Part shown: positions 8,073-17,230 of the stretch, one piece after another
Layout of the letters: each line of letters opens with the position of its first letter
How positions within the stretch are numbered: the first letter of the stretch is position 1
Origin: Pseudomonas mangrovi
Lineage (GTDB): Bacteria > Pseudomonadota > Gammaproteobacteria > Pseudomonadales > Pseudomonadaceae
Assembly (NCBI RefSeq): GCF_003052585.1
Contig: NZ_QASN01000017.1
Coordinates: 62,001 to 126,000, forward strand
Length of the DNA stretch: 64,000 nt
Reading direction: 5' to 3'
Notes under the pieces: generated by a model
Databases searched by the model: none
Told to the model about the DNA's origin: nothing
What the model saw: only the letters and a program-made list of their open reading frames with translations
Program-made: the position numbers and the translations under genes

Positions 8073-9137
8073 ATGCGCATTCTGGTCACTGGCGGGGCCG
8101 GCTTCATCGGTTCGGCACTGATTCGCCACCTCATGCAGCACAGCGCGCATGAGGTCCTCAATCTCGACAAGCTCACCTACGCCGGCAATCTCGAATCCCT
8201 CGCCAGCATCCAGGACAACCCGCGCCATCGCTTCCTGCAGGCGGACATCGCCGATGCGGCAGCCGTGGCCGAAGCCCTGGCGCAGTTCCAGCCCGACGCC
8301 GTGATGCACCTGGCCGCCGAATCACACGTCGACCGTTCCATCGACGGTCCGGCGGCCTTCATCCAGACCAACATCGTCGGCACCTACGTGCTGCTGGAAG
8401 CCGTGCGAGCCTACTGGCTTGGGCTGGATCAGCCGCGACGCGAGGCGTTCCGCTTCCATCACATCTCCACCGACGAGGTCTACGGCGACCTGCACGGCGC
8501 CGACGACCTGTTTCGCGAAGACACCCCTTACGCGCCCAGCTCGCCCTACTCCGCGAGCAAGGCCGCCTCCGACCACCTGGTGCGCGCCTGGCACCGCACC
8601 TACGGCCTGCCGGTACTGATCACCAACTGCTCGAACAACTACGGCCCCTATCACTTCCCCGAGAAGCTCATCCCGCTGGTGATCCTCAATGCGCTGGAAG
8701 GCAAGCCGCTGCCGGTCTACGGCGACGGGGCCCAGGTGCGCGACTGGCTGTATGTCGAGGACCACGCCCGCGCCTTGCTGCAGGTAGTGAGTGCAGGCAA
8801 GGTCGGCGAGACCTACAACATCGGCGGCCACAACGAGCAGAAGAACATCGAGGTGGTCCGCGCGATCTGCGCCCTGCTCGAGGAGCTGGCGCCGGACAAA
8901 CCCGCAGGCGTCGCGCGCTATGAAGAGCTGATCCGCTTCGTCAGCGATCGCCCCGGCCACGATCTGCGCTACGCCATCGACGCCGGCAAGATCGAGCGCG
9001 AGCTCGGCTGGACGCCGCAGGAAAGCTTTGCCAGCGGTCTGCGCAAGACGGTGCGCTGGTATCTGGACAACCTCGACTGGTGCCGCCACGTGCAGGACGG
9101 CAGCTACCAGCGCCAACGCCTGGGAGTGAACGCATGA
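8073..9137 (+). CDS. rfbB: dTDP-glucose 4,6-dehydratase
   Basis: This 354-residue enzyme (RmlB) converts dTDP-D-glucose to dTDP-4-keto-6-deoxy-D-glucose, step two of dTDP-L-rhamnose synthesis. It is an NAD-dependent short-chain dehydrogenase: Rossmann motif GGAGFIGS at the N-terminus, [15 protein letters not shown], catalytic [11 protein letters not shown] and the YSASK Tyr/Lys pair. Start ATG 8073 follows AAGGAC. The stop overlaps the rfbA start (ATGA). It is first of four translationally coupled genes that supply rhamnose for lipopolysaccharide core/O-antigen and possibly rhamnolipid. Confidence 0.97.
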   Translation: MRILVTGGAGFIGSALIRHLMQHSAHEVLNLDKLTYAGNLESLASIQDNPRHRFLQADIADAAAVAEALAQFQPDAVMHLAAESHVDRSIDGPAAFIQTNIVGTYVLLEAVRAYWLGLDQPRREAFRFHHISTDEVYGDLHGADDLFREDTPYAPSSPYSASKAASDHLVRAWHRTYGLPVLITNCSNNYGPYHFPEKLIPLVILNALEGKPLPVYGDGAQVRDWLYVEDHARALLQVVSAGKVGETYNIGGHNEQKNIEVVRAICALLEELAPDKPAGVARYEELIRFVSDRPGHDLRYAIDAGKIERELGWTPQESFASGLRKTVRWYLDNLDWCRHVQDGSYQRQRLGVNA

Positions 9138-10006
9138 AGGGCATCGTACTGGCGGGCGGCAGCGGCACGCGCCTGCACCCGATCACGCTTGGGGTGTCCA
9201 AGCAGCTGCTGCCGATCTATGACAAGCCGATGATCTACTACCCGTTGTCGGTGCTGATGCTCGCCGGCATTCGCGAGATCCTGCTGATTTCCACCCCCGA
9301 GGATCTGCCCAATTTCCAGAAGATGCTCGGCGACGGCAGCCAGTTCGGCATTCAGCTCAGCTACGCCGAGCAGCCGTCGCCGGACGGGCTGGCGCAGGCT
9401 TTTCTGATCGGCGAAGAGTTCATCGGTAACGACTCGGTGTGCCTGATCCTGGGCGACAACATCTTCCACGGCCAGCACTTCACCGAGAAGCTGCTGCGCG
9501 CCGCCGCGGCCGACAGGGGCGCCACCGTTTTCGGTTACTGGGTCAAGGATCCGCAGCGCTTCGGCGTGGTCGAGTTCGATGCCAGCGGCAAGGCGGTGTC
9601 GATCGAGGAAAAGCCGCTGAAGCCCAAGTCCAGCTACGCAGTGACCGGGCTGTATTTCTACGACAACGACGTCATTTCCATCGCCCGCGCCATCCGCCCC
9701 TCGACGCGCGGCGAGCTGGAAATCACCGACGTCAACAATGCCTATCTGGCGCGTGGTGATCTGCGCGTGGAGCTGTTCGGCCGCGGCTTCGCCTGGCTCG
9801 ACACCGGCACCCACGACAGCCTGCTGGATGCCTCGCAATACGTGCAGACCATCGAGCATCGCCAGGGGCTGAAGGTCGCCTGTCTCGAGGAGATCGCCTA
9901 CCAGCAGGGCTGGATAGACCGCGAGCAATTGCTGGTCCAGGCCCGCCGCTTCGAGAAGACCGGCTACGGCCAGTACCTGCACGGTCTGGCGGACGCGCCG
10001 ACATGA
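9134..10006 (+). CDS. rfbA: Glucose-1-phosphate thymidylyltransferase
   Basis: This 290-residue enzyme (RmlA) makes dTDP-glucose from dTTP and glucose-1-phosphate, the first committed step of the pathway. The nucleotide-binding signature GGSGTRLHP opens the protein. [17 protein letters not shown], the metal-site LGDNIFHG and the C-terminal [15 protein letters not shown] are diagnostic. Its start overlaps the rfbB stop and its stop overlaps the rfbC start, both by 4 nt. Confidence 0.97.
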   Translation: MKGIVLAGGSGTRLHPITLGVSKQLLPIYDKPMIYYPLSVLMLAGIREILLISTPEDLPNFQKMLGDGSQFGIQLSYAEQPSPDGLAQAFLIGEEFIGNDSVCLILGDNIFHGQHFTEKLLRAAAADRGATVFGYWVKDPQRFGVVEFDASGKAVSIEEKPLKPKSSYAVTGLYFYDNDVISIARAIRPSTRGELEITDVNNAYLARGDLRVELFGRGFAWLDTGTHDSLLDASQYVQTIEHRQGLKVACLEEIAYQQGWIDREQLLVQARRFEKTGYGQYLHGLADAPT

Positions 10007-10548
10007 AGGTGCAGCCAACATCCCTGGAGGGCGTGCTCATCCTTGAGCCGCGCGTATTCGAGGACGACCGCGGCTTGTTCTTCGAGAGTTTCAATCAACG
10101 CGCCTTCGCCGCCGCCACCGGCCGCGACAGCCCCTTCGTTCAGGACAACCATTCGCTGTCCCGGCGTGGTGTGCTGCGAGGCCTGCATTTCCAGCTGCAG
10201 CAACCCCAGGGCAAGCTGGTGCGTGTGTTGCGCGGCGAGATCTTCGATGTCGCTGTCGACCTGCGCCAGGGCTCGGCAAGCTTCGGTCGCTGGACGGCGG
10301 CGCGACTGTCCGCCGAGAACCGCCAGCAGATGTGGATACCCGAGGGCTTTGCCCATGGTTTCCTGACGCTCAGCGAGGAAGCCGAGGTGCTCTACAAGAC
10401 CACCGATTTCTACGCTCCGGAGCACGAACGCAGCCTGCGCTGGGATGATCCGCAACTGGCCATCGACTGGCCACTGCAGGGTCCGCCGCTGCTGTCCGCG
10501 AAGGACGCCGCCGCGCCACTTTTGACTGACTGCGAGCGCTTCGTGTGA
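10003..10548 (+). CDS. rfbC: dTDP-4-dehydrorhamnose 3,5-epimerase
   Basis: This 181-residue cupin-fold enzyme (RmlC) epimerises C3 and C5 of dTDP-4-keto-6-deoxyglucose. [10 protein letters not shown] carries the catalytic histidine. [15 protein letters not shown] and [13 protein letters not shown] form the cupin strands, and the tyrosine in [16 protein letters not shown] completes the active site. Length is standard. It overlaps rfbA (ATGA) and rfbD (GTGA). Confidence 0.97.
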   Translation: MKVQPTSLEGVLILEPRVFEDDRGLFFESFNQRAFAAATGRDSPFVQDNHSLSRRGVLRGLHFQLQQPQGKLVRVLRGEIFDVAVDLRQGSASFGRWTAARLSAENRQQMWIPEGFAHGFLTLSEEAEVLYKTTDFYAPEHERSLRWDDPQLAIDWPLQGPPLLSAKDAAAPLLTDCERFV

Positions 10549-11468
10549 GGATCCTGCTGACCGGTAGCAGTGGCCAGCTGGGGCTGACGCTGCAGCAGGG
10601 CCTGGCCGCCGTGGGTGAAGTGCTGGCCCGTCCACGCGCGCAGCTCGACCTGGCAGACAGCGCGCAGATCCGTCGCCAGGTGCGCGAGTTGCGGCCAGAC
10701 CTGATCATCAACGCCGGCGCCTACACCGCGGTCGATCGCGCCGAGAGCGAGGCCGAGCTGGCCTGGCGGATCAACGCCGAAGGCCCCGGCGTGCTCGCCG
10801 AGGAAGCCGGCGCCTTGGGTGTGCCGCTGATCCACTTTTCCACCGACTACGTGTTCGATGGCAGCAAACCCGGCGCCTATCTGGAGGACGATCCCACCGC
10901 TCCGCTGAACGCCTACGGACGCAGCAAACTGGCCGGCGAGCAGGCGCTCAGCGCGGTGGGCGGACAACATCTGATCCTGCGTACCAGCTGGGTCTACTCG
11001 CAGCACGGCAGTAACTTCCTGCTGAGCATGCTGCGGCTGCTGCAGGAGCGCGACGAGTTGCGCGTGGTGGCCGACCAGATAGGTGCGCCGACCTGGACCT
11101 GGAGCATTGCAAAGGCCTGCCTGCAACTGATCCGCGCCTGGCAGACTGGGACCGCCGGGCCCTGGGGGCTGTATCACATGACTGCGCAGGGCGAGACCTC
11201 CTGGTACGGCTTTGCCAGCGCCATCGCCCAGCATCTGAAGACGCAGCGCCTGCCCTGCGCGCGGCTGATCCCGATCCCCTCCAGCGACTACCCGACACCG
11301 GCAAGACGCCCGGCCAATTCGCGTCTCGACTGCAGTCGCTTGTGCCAGGATTGGGGGGTTGAGCTGCCACCCTGGCAGCTGGCGCTGCAGGCGTGTCTGG
11401 ATCAACTGCCACCCGCAAGAGTCTCGACAGCAGCGCCTGGAATCGGCGACCCTTGCAACAATTCGTGA
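10545..11468 (+). CDS. rfbD: dTDP-4-dehydrorhamnose reductase
   Basis: This 307-residue NADPH-dependent reductase (RmlD) finishes dTDP-L-rhamnose. It has the N-terminal Rossmann motif GSSGQLGLTL, INAGAYTAVDRAESE, FSTDYVFDG and the catalytic YGRSK. The GTG start overlaps the rfbC stop. The order here is B-A-C-D, whereas P. aeruginosa has, from memory, rmlBDAC. A small perfect palindrome overlaps the stop codon. It is the last gene of the operon. Confidence 0.96.
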   Translation: MRILLTGSSGQLGLTLQQGLAAVGEVLARPRAQLDLADSAQIRRQVRELRPDLIINAGAYTAVDRAESEAELAWRINAEGPGVLAEEAGALGVPLIHFSTDYVFDGSKPGAYLEDDPTAPLNAYGRSKLAGEQALSAVGGQHLILRTSWVYSQHGSNFLLSMLRLLQERDELRVVADQIGAPTWTWSIAKACLQLIRAWQTGTAGPWGLYHMTAQGETSWYGFASAIAQHLKTQRLPCARLIPIPSSDYPTPARRPANSRLDCSRLCQDWGVELPPWQLALQACLDQLPPARVSTAAPGIGDPCNNS

Positions 11469-11480
11469 CTTGATAGTCAC
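11465..11480. repeat. Perfect 6-bp inverted repeat at the rfbD stop
   Basis: GTGACT (11465-11470), TGAT, AGTCAC (11475-11480) form a perfect palindrome across the rfbD stop codon. There is no U-tract, so it is a poor terminator. A -35-like TTGATA (11470-11475) overlaps it, so an operator for the downstream fabY gene is possible. The remainder up to 11604 shows only the fabY ribosome site. Confidence 0.35.
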
Positions 11481-11604
11481 AGTTCTCGTCTGCCTACGCA
11501 CCCGTTCGGCGCCGCCGACGAGCAGCCGCGCACTCGCTGTGCCGTCGCCCCTCCAGGGCTGACCACGCCAGCGCCGGCCCATCCACTTCGAGGAGTTTTC
11601 AAAC

Positions 11605-13506
11605 GTGATGTCGCGCCTGCCAGTCATTGTCGGTTTCGGTGGTTACAACTCGGCGGGCCGAAGCTCCTTCCATCATGGCTTCCGCCGCACCGTGATCGAC
11701 TCCCTCGATGCCCAGGCGCGCCAGGAAACCCTCGCCGGCCTGGCAGTGATGATGAAGCTGGTCAAAGTGGAGAACGGCGAGCACTACAGCACCGACGGCC
11801 TGAAGCTGGATGCCGCGGCCATCGAGGCACGCTATGGCGAGCAGATCCTCGCCTCGACCCTGGTCCGCCGGATCGAGAAGCAGCATCTGGACGTGGATGC
11901 CTCGCACTGGCAGAAGAGCATGTCGCTGGCCGGCCAGGACGGCGAGCTGAGCTTCGTCACCAGTGCCAAGCAGTTGCCGGAACCGGTGCCTGGCAACTGG
12001 CAGGTGACGCCACTGGACGACGGCCAGGTCCGCGTCACCCTGCATGACAGCTGCGAGGTCCGCGTCGACAGCTACCGTTCGCTGCCGGTCAAATCCGCTG
12101 GCCAGCTGCCGACCGGCTTCGAGCCCGGCGAGCTGTACAGCTCGCGCTTCCATCCCCGCGGCCTGCAGATGACCATCGTCGGCGTCACCGATGCGCTGCG
12201 CTCGGTTGGCATCGACTGGCAGCAGATCGTCGCCCATGTCGCCCCCGATGAAGTGGCGGTCTACGCCGGCAGCGTAATGAGCCAGCTCGACGAAAACGGC
12301 TTCGGCGGGCTGATGCAGTCGCGTCTCAAGGGCGGCCGTGTCACCGCCAAGCAACTGGCGCTGGGCCTGAACACCATGCCTGCCGACTTCATCAATGCCT
12401 ACGTGCTTGGCAGTGTCGGCAGCACCGGCAGTGTCACCGGCGCCTGCGCCACCTTCCTCTACAACCTGCAGCGCGGCATCGAGGCCATCGGCAGCGGCCA
12501 GGCACGGGTGGTGATCGTCGGCAACAGCGAGGCACCGATTACCCTGGAATGCATCGATGGCTACGGCACCATGGGTGCCCTGGCGACCGAAGAAGGCTTG
12601 CGCCTGGTGGAAGGGCGCGAAGAGGTCGACTTCCGCCGGGCCAGCCGCCCGTTCGGCAACAACTGCGGCTTCACCCTGGCCGAGTCCAGTCAGTTCGTGG
12701 TGCTGATGGACGATGCCCTGGCCATCGAGCTGGGCGCGGATATCCATGGTTCGGTGCCCGACGTGTTCATCAATGCCGATGGCTTCAAGAAGTCGATCTC
12801 GGCCCCCGGCCCCGGCAACTACCTGACCATGGCCAAGGCAGTCGCTGCCGCCGCCCAGTTGGTCGGGATCGACGCCGTGCGCCAGCGCAGCTTCGTGCAT
12901 GCCCACGGCTCCAGCACGCCGGCCAACCGCGTGACCGAATCACAGCTGCTCGACCGCGTCGCCGAAGCCTTCGATATCGCCGACTGGCCGGTCGCTGCGG
13001 TCAAGGCCTATGTCGGTCACTCACTGGCACCCGCCAGTGGCGACCAGCTGATCTCGGCGCTTGGCTCGTTCCGCTATGGCCTGATCCCGGGCATCAAGAC
13101 CATCGACAAGGTCGCCGATGATGTCCATCAGCAACACCTGCGCATTTCCACCCAGGACCAGCCGCGCGAGAGCCTGGACCTGTGCTTCCTCAATTCCAAG
13201 GGATTCGGCGGCAACAACGCCAGCGCCTACGTGCTGGCGCCGCATGTGGTCGAGCGCATGCTGCGCAAGCGTCACGGCGAGCGGGTCTATGCCGACTACT
13301 GCGCCCGTCGCGAGCAGACCCGCGCGCGCGCCAGCGAGTACGACCGCAAAGCTCTGCTGGGCGAGCTGGGGATCATCTATAACTTCGGCCATGACCTGAT
13401 CGACGACACGGCGATTGCCATCGATCAGCAGCAGATTCGTGTGCCTGGTTTCGAGCAGCCGCTCATCTACCGTCGCGATGAGCGCTACCAGGACATGCTC
13501 GACTGA
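11605..13506 (+). CDS. fabY: Beta-ketoacyl-ACP synthase FabY (fatty-acid initiation)
   Basis: A 633-residue thiolase-fold condensing enzyme. From memory it matches P. aeruginosa PA5174 (FabY), which condenses acetyl-CoA with malonyl-ACP to start fatty-acid synthesis in place of a FabH. The nucleophilic cysteine sits in GSVTGACATFLYN (about residue 281). Catalytic histidines lie in HAHGSSTPANRVTE and VKAYVGHSLAPASGDQ, and the C-terminal SKGFGGNNAS loop is the KAS signature. AGGAG (11591-11595) serves GTG 11605 at 9 nt or ATG 11608 at 12 nt; either start is possible. Neighbours cysQ-nudE-yrfG match the PA5175-PA5177 order. Confidence 0.93.
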   Translation: MMSRLPVIVGFGGYNSAGRSSFHHGFRRTVIDSLDAQARQETLAGLAVMMKLVKVENGEHYSTDGLKLDAAAIEARYGEQILASTLVRRIEKQHLDVDASHWQKSMSLAGQDGELSFVTSAKQLPEPVPGNWQVTPLDDGQVRVTLHDSCEVRVDSYRSLPVKSAGQLPTGFEPGELYSSRFHPRGLQMTIVGVTDALRSVGIDWQQIVAHVAPDEVAVYAGSVMSQLDENGFGGLMQSRLKGGRVTAKQLALGLNTMPADFINAYVLGSVGSTGSVTGACATFLYNLQRGIEAIGSGQARVVIVGNSEAPITLECIDGYGTMGALATEEGLRLVEGREEVDFRRASRPFGNNCGFTLAESSQFVVLMDDALAIELGADIHGSVPDVFINADGFKKSISAPGPGNYLTMAKAVAAAAQLVGIDAVRQRSFVHAHGSSTPANRVTESQLLDRVAEAFDIADWPVAAVKAYVGHSLAPASGDQLISALGSFRYGLIPGIKTIDKVADDVHQQHLRISTQDQPRESLDLCFLNSKGFGGNNASAYVLAPHVVERMLRKRHGERVYADYCARREQTRARASEYDRKALLGELGIIYNFGHDLIDDTAIAIDQQQIRVPGFEQPLIYRRDERYQDMLD

Positions 13507-13510
13507 GTCG

Positions 13511-14332
13511 CTAGGCCAGCTCGCGCGCCAGCTGCAGTAGCTCGGCGCGCCAGTCGGCGGCGGCTGGCAAGGCCATGAACGAGGGATTCAGGTAGCTTTC
13601 ACGCGCTTCATAGCGCAGCGGCGCGCCCTGCAGATCGAGGACCACGCCGCCGGCGCCTTCGAGTACGCCCTGGGCCGCGGCAGTATCCCACTGCGAGGTC
13701 GGCGCCAGACGCGGGTAGAAGTCTGCTGCACCTTCGGCCAGCAGGCAGAACTTCAGCGAACTACCGACGCTGGCCAATTGCAGATCACCAAAACGCCCGG
13801 CCAGTTGCGCAAGCAGCCTCTCCTGCGCTGGGCTGGAATGGCGGCGACTGGCGACCACGGTCAGCGCTGCCGGTGGCGCTTCGCGCACCACCAGTCTGGT
13901 TGCCTCGCCACTGCCTGCACTGCGCCAGGCACCCAGTCCAGCCCCGCCGTAGAAGCACAGATCGCGCGCCGGCACGCCGACCACACCGAAGATCACCCGA
14001 CCCTGCTCGATCAGCGCGACGTTGACGGTGAATTCCTCGCTGTCGGCGATGAACTCCTTGGTTCCGTCCAGCGGATCGACCAGCCACCAGCGCTGCCAGC
14101 CGCTGCGCTCGCCGAGACGGATCTCGGCATCCTCTTCGGACAGCACCGGAATCTGCGGATCAAGCGCGCTCAGCCCGCGCGCCAGGACCTCATGGGCAGC
14201 CATGTCGGCAGCGGTGACTGGCGAGGCGTCCTGTTTTTCCCGCACCGCCACGCCCTGGCGCCAGTAGGGCAGAATCGCCGCGCCCGCGACGCGGACCAGC
14301 TCGATGACCTCATTGAGCAGCGGCGTGTTCAT
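13511..14332 (-). CDS. cysQ: 3'(2'),5'-bisphosphate nucleotidase CysQ
   Basis: This 273-residue Mg-dependent phosphatase of the inositol-monophosphatase superfamily removes the 3'-phosphate of PAP, a by-product of sulfate assimilation. Metal ligands are visible in PVLSEEDAEI (Glu-Glu) and WLVDPLDGTKEFI (the DPLDGT signature). The C-terminal SQWDTAAAQGVLEGAGG carries the other conserved Asp. It converges with fabY, leaving only 4 bp between stops, and its start overlaps the nudE stop by 4 nt. Confidence 0.94.
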   Translation of the reverse strand: MNTPLLNEVIELVRVAGAAILPYWRQGVAVREKQDASPVTAADMAAHEVLARGLSALDPQIPVLSEEDAEIRLGERSGWQRWWLVDPLDGTKEFIADSEEFTVNVALIEQGRVIFGVVGVPARDLCFYGGAGLGAWRSAGSGEATRLVVREAPPAALTVVASRRHSSPAQERLLAQLAGRFGDLQLASVGSSLKFCLLAEGAADFYPRLAPTSQWDTAAAQGVLEGAGGVVLDLQGAPLRYEARESYLNPSFMALPAAADWRAELLQLARELA

Positions 14333-14895
14333 CGCGCCAGCTCCCCACGCTGCTGCAACAGGTCACGCACCAGATAGAGCGCCGCCAGGGCTCGACCTTC
14401 GCTGAACTGCGGGTGCTGCACCAGCGCCGACAGCTCGTGCAGGCTGACCCGGTCGACCCGCATCGGCTCCGGCTCGTCTCCCGGCAGACTTTCCGGGTAC
14501 AGGTCGCGCGCCAGCACCACCTGGATCTTCTGGCTCATATAGCCCGGCGACAGCGACAGCTCCGCCAGCAACTCGAGCCGCTGGGCGCCAAAACCGGCCT
14601 CCTCTTTGAGCTCGCGATTGGCCGCCAGCAGCACGTCCTCGCCGGGCTCGATCAGCCCCTTGGGCAGCGACAGCTGGTAGTCGTCGGTGCCGCCGCAATA
14701 CTCCTCGACCAGCAGCGCATGCTGCTCGTCGGCCAGCGCGACTATCATCACCGCCCCGTAGCCGCTGCCCTTCCCCACCAGCCGCTCGTAGGTGCGCTCG
14801 ACGCCATTGCTGAAGCGCAACTGCAGTTCTTCGACACGGAACAGACGGCTGTTCGCGACAATCTCGCGAGCCAGCACGGTGGGTTTCTCACGCAT
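14329..14895 (-). CDS. nudE: ADP compounds hydrolase NudE (Nudix family)
   Basis: This 188-residue Nudix hydrolase is expected to cleave ADP-ribose, Ap3A and NADH. The Nudix box is intact (GLIEPGEDVLLAANRELKEE then AGF), fitting Gx5Ex7REUxEExGU. I start at ATG 14893-14895 because GAGGAG lies 7 nt upstream; the GTG two codons earlier is too close to that site. Coupled to cysQ downstream by a 4-nt overlap, so the two nucleotide-cleaning enzymes are probably co-expressed. Confidence 0.93.
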   Translation of the reverse strand: MREKPTVLAREIVANSRLFRVEELQLRFSNGVERTYERLVGKGSGYGAVMIVALADEQHALLVEEYCGGTDDYQLSLPKGLIEPGEDVLLAANRELKEEAGFGAQRLELLAELSLSPGYMSQKIQVVLARDLYPESLPGDEPEPMRVDRVSLHELSALVQHPQFSEGRALAALYLVRDLLQQRGELAR

Positions 14896-14990
14896 GGGCA
14901 CTCTCCTCGTTCATCCGGCTATCATAACCGGGCTGCGCCGATTGTCCCTGCGCGGGCCCACCTTTCATCCTGCCGAGATCATCCCACCGC

Positions 14991-15665
14991 ATGCCGCCGC
15001 TACCCTGGAACCAGATCGATACCGTGCTTCTCGACATGGACGGTACCCTGCTCGATCTGCACTTCGACAATCACTTCTGGCTCGAGCATCTGCCCAGCAG
15101 ATATGCGCAGCATCACGGCATTTCCAGGGCCCAGGCGGATGCCGAGCTACTGCCGTTGTTCCAGGAGCATGCCGGCAAACTGACCTGGTACTGCCTGGAC
15201 TTCTGGAGCGCGGAGCTGAAGCTGTCGATCACCGCCCTCAAGCGCGAGGTCGCCCATCTGATCGCCCTGCGACCGGACGCCGACAGCTTTCTTGCGGCTC
15301 TGCGCAGTGCCGGCAAGCGCGTGGTGCTGATCACCAACGCGCACCGTGATTCACTTTCGCTGAAGCTCGAGCGCGTCGAGCTGGCGCCCTGGTTCGAGCG
15401 GCTGATCAGCTCCCACGACTACGGGTTCCCCAAGGAAGACCAGCAGTTCTGGTTCGCCCTGCAGCAGGACGTCGGCTTCGATCCGCAACGCGCGCTGTTC
15501 ATCGACGACAGTCTGCCGATCCTGCGCAGTGCACAGCAGTTCGGCATTAGCCAGTTGCGCGCGATCAGTCAGCCGGACAGCCGCCAGCCTGCCAAAGACA
15601 CGGCGGAGTTCGTTGCGGTAACGGATTATCGGCGGCTGATCGAGGAGCTGGCCCCGAGCGCCTGA
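14991..15665 (+). CDS. yrfG: HAD-family GMP/IMP-type nucleotidase (YrfG-like)
   Basis: A 224-residue HAD hydrolase. Motif I, LLDMDGTLLDLHFDN, carries the nucleophile and acid/base aspartates. Motif II is VLITNAHRDS, the motif III lysine is in SHDYGFPKEDQQFW, and motif IV is RALFIDDSLPIL. The E. coli homologue is described as a purine nucleotidase. Divergent from nudE-cysQ and convergent with chpC. Just downstream of this gene the order switches from PA5177-like to PA0415-like genes. Confidence 0.88.
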   Translation: MPPLPWNQIDTVLLDMDGTLLDLHFDNHFWLEHLPSRYAQHHGISRAQADAELLPLFQEHAGKLTWYCLDFWSAELKLSITALKREVAHLIALRPDADSFLAALRSAGKRVVLITNAHRDSLSLKLERVELAPWFERLISSHDYGFPKEDQQFWFALQQDVGFDPQRALFIDDSLPILRSAQQFGISQLRAISQPDSRQPAKDTAEFVAVTDYRRLIEELAPSA

Positions 15666-15711
15666 AGGCCGAGGCCGCGACCGGCGTCGATCACCAGTCG
15701 CGACAGGCTGA

Positions 15712-16188
15712 TCAGATCAGGCCGGCGTCGGCCAGCTTCTGCTCGAGGGCGATCAGATCGGGAATGCGCGCCACGTCGCTGCCCAGGCTCACCGCGTCCA
15801 GCTCCAACGAGGCCAGTTCGACGTCGGCCCGCGGCAGTTCGCCGTCGACCTTGAACGAGCGCGGAATACCCTGCACCAGCAGGGCGATGAACTTGACCTT
15901 GGGCCGACCGCCCAGGGCGTTGAGCACCGCAACGCGCGGCATGTTGCCGGCTGACGCCTGGCGGCTGCCGGACGCCAGTTCGAACGACAGCAGCGGCAGG
16001 CTCAGGTCGCGCCAGCCGATCTGGCCGAGAAACCAGTCGGGCAGTCCTGGCGTCGCCTGGACGTTGCGGTACGGAATCAGTTCCGCCAGCGCAACGTTGG
16101 GCAGCAACAGGTTGCGGTCGGCCAGCGGCAGCATGAGCGCGGTCAGACCGCTGCTGGCGTTGCTGGTGGTGGCAGGTGCTTGGCTCAT
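15712..16188 (-). CDS. chpC: ChpC, CheW-like adaptor of the Chp chemosensory system
   Basis: A 158-residue CheW-domain protein, last gene of the pilGHIJK-chpABC cluster. It carries CheW-fold landmarks: LLLPNVALAELIPY, WFLGQIGWRDLSLPLLSFE and ARIPDLIALEQ. In P. aeruginosa ChpC is an accessory linker between receptor and ChpA kinase that feeds surface cues into twitching and cAMP control. It sits 22 bp after chpB and probably shares its transcript. Confidence 0.9.
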   Translation of the reverse strand: MSQAPATTSNASSGLTALMLPLADRNLLLPNVALAELIPYRNVQATPGLPDWFLGQIGWRDLSLPLLSFELASGSRQASAGNMPRVAVLNALGGRPKVKFIALLVQGIPRSFKVDGELPRADVELASLELDAVSLGSDVARIPDLIALEQKLADAGLI

Positions 16189-16210
16189 GTTTGACTACTT
16201 CCTCGAAAGC

Positions 16211-17230
16211 TCAGGCGCACTGCGCGGCGAGATGATTGACCAGCAGCTCGGCCAGCTCGCGCGGATCGCCACTGTGTACGCTGTAGCCACCCTCGCGCAG
16301 GCTGTCCGGCATGCTCGGGCAGGCACAACTGTCCGCGCGCTGGGTCCAGATCTCGGCACCCTGGCGACGGACGTAGGCCGCTGCGGCACTGCCGTCGCTA
16401 CCCATCCCGGAAAAGGCGATCACGCCACAGCGACTGCCGTAGCTCTGCGCCAGGTTGAGCATCATCTGATCGATCGACGGGCTGTAGGGCTCCGGCCAGC
16501 CATGCGCCTGAATCTGCATCAGGCCGTCATCGGAAAAACCCAGCTCGTTGCTGATCGGCGCCACGACCACCTCACCGCAGCGCAACGCGTCGCCATGGCG
16601 AGCGCCATTGACCTTCCACTGGCTGTGTCGCCCGACCGCCTGCGGTAGCACCGACTCGAAGCCCGGATCGATGTGCTGGGCATAGACGAAGCCGACCGGC
16701 AAACCACCGGGAAGGGCATCGAGAAACGCCTTCACCGCCGCCGGACCGCCCAACGACGCAGCGAGCAGCCAGACCTGGCGTGCCGGCTCGCCCGCCACCA
16801 GCGGCGTCTCCGCCAGCATCGGCGGCAGTTCCAGGCGCGACGGCCGTTGCCCCTCGGCAAGCAGTGCTTCCAGGCTCGGGCCTACCGCACCGGAAGGGTC
16901 GCCTACCAGGCGCTTGAGTTTGCCGAACAGACGGCGCTCCCAGCGCGGATAGTTCTCCGAGTGGCGCTCCGGCGCCTGCCCCTCGCCGAACAACACCGGC
17001 GCGGAGGCACGTTCGAGCAGGTTGTCGACCAGCGGCGAATCTTCCGACTGCGCCAGGTCGACCAGCCAGAGGTCGGCCTCGCAGGCGGACAGGGCTTCCT
17101 CGTCGAGACGTTGCGGGTCGCTGTTGAGCACGACCTGATAGCCACTGGCGGTCAGCGCCTGCTGCAGCACGTGACGCTGCAGCGAGGTATCGGCGATCAC
17201 GGCGATGCGTGCGGCGGCTTTCTCGCTCAT
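16211..17230 (-). CDS. chpB: ChpB, chemotaxis methylesterase
   Basis: This 339-residue CheB-type protein demethylates the PilJ receptor. The C-terminal catalytic domain has the Ser-His-Asp triad: S159 in AASLGGP, H186 in AQHIDPGF and D279 in SGMGSDGS. The N-terminal 120 residues look receiver-like but degenerate: D15 and D54/D58 lie in VIADTSL and ADLWLVDLA, and the usual fold spacing is poor. Regulation may therefore differ from that of canonical CheB. The start overlaps the chpA stop by 4 nt. Confidence 0.92.
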   Translation of the reverse strand: MSEKAAARIAVIADTSLQRHVLQQALTASGYQVVLNSDPQRLDEEALSACEADLWLVDLAQSEDSPLVDNLLERASAPVLFGEGQAPERHSENYPRWERRLFGKLKRLVGDPSGAVGPSLEALLAEGQRPSRLELPPMLAETPLVAGEPARQVWLLAASLGGPAAVKAFLDALPGGLPVGFVYAQHIDPGFESVLPQAVGRHSQWKVNGARHGDALRCGEVVVAPISNELGFSDDGLMQIQAHGWPEPYSPSIDQMMLNLAQSYGSRCGVIAFSGMGSDGSAAAAYVRRQGAEIWTQRADSCACPSMPDSLREGGYSVHSGDPRELAELLVNHLAAQCA

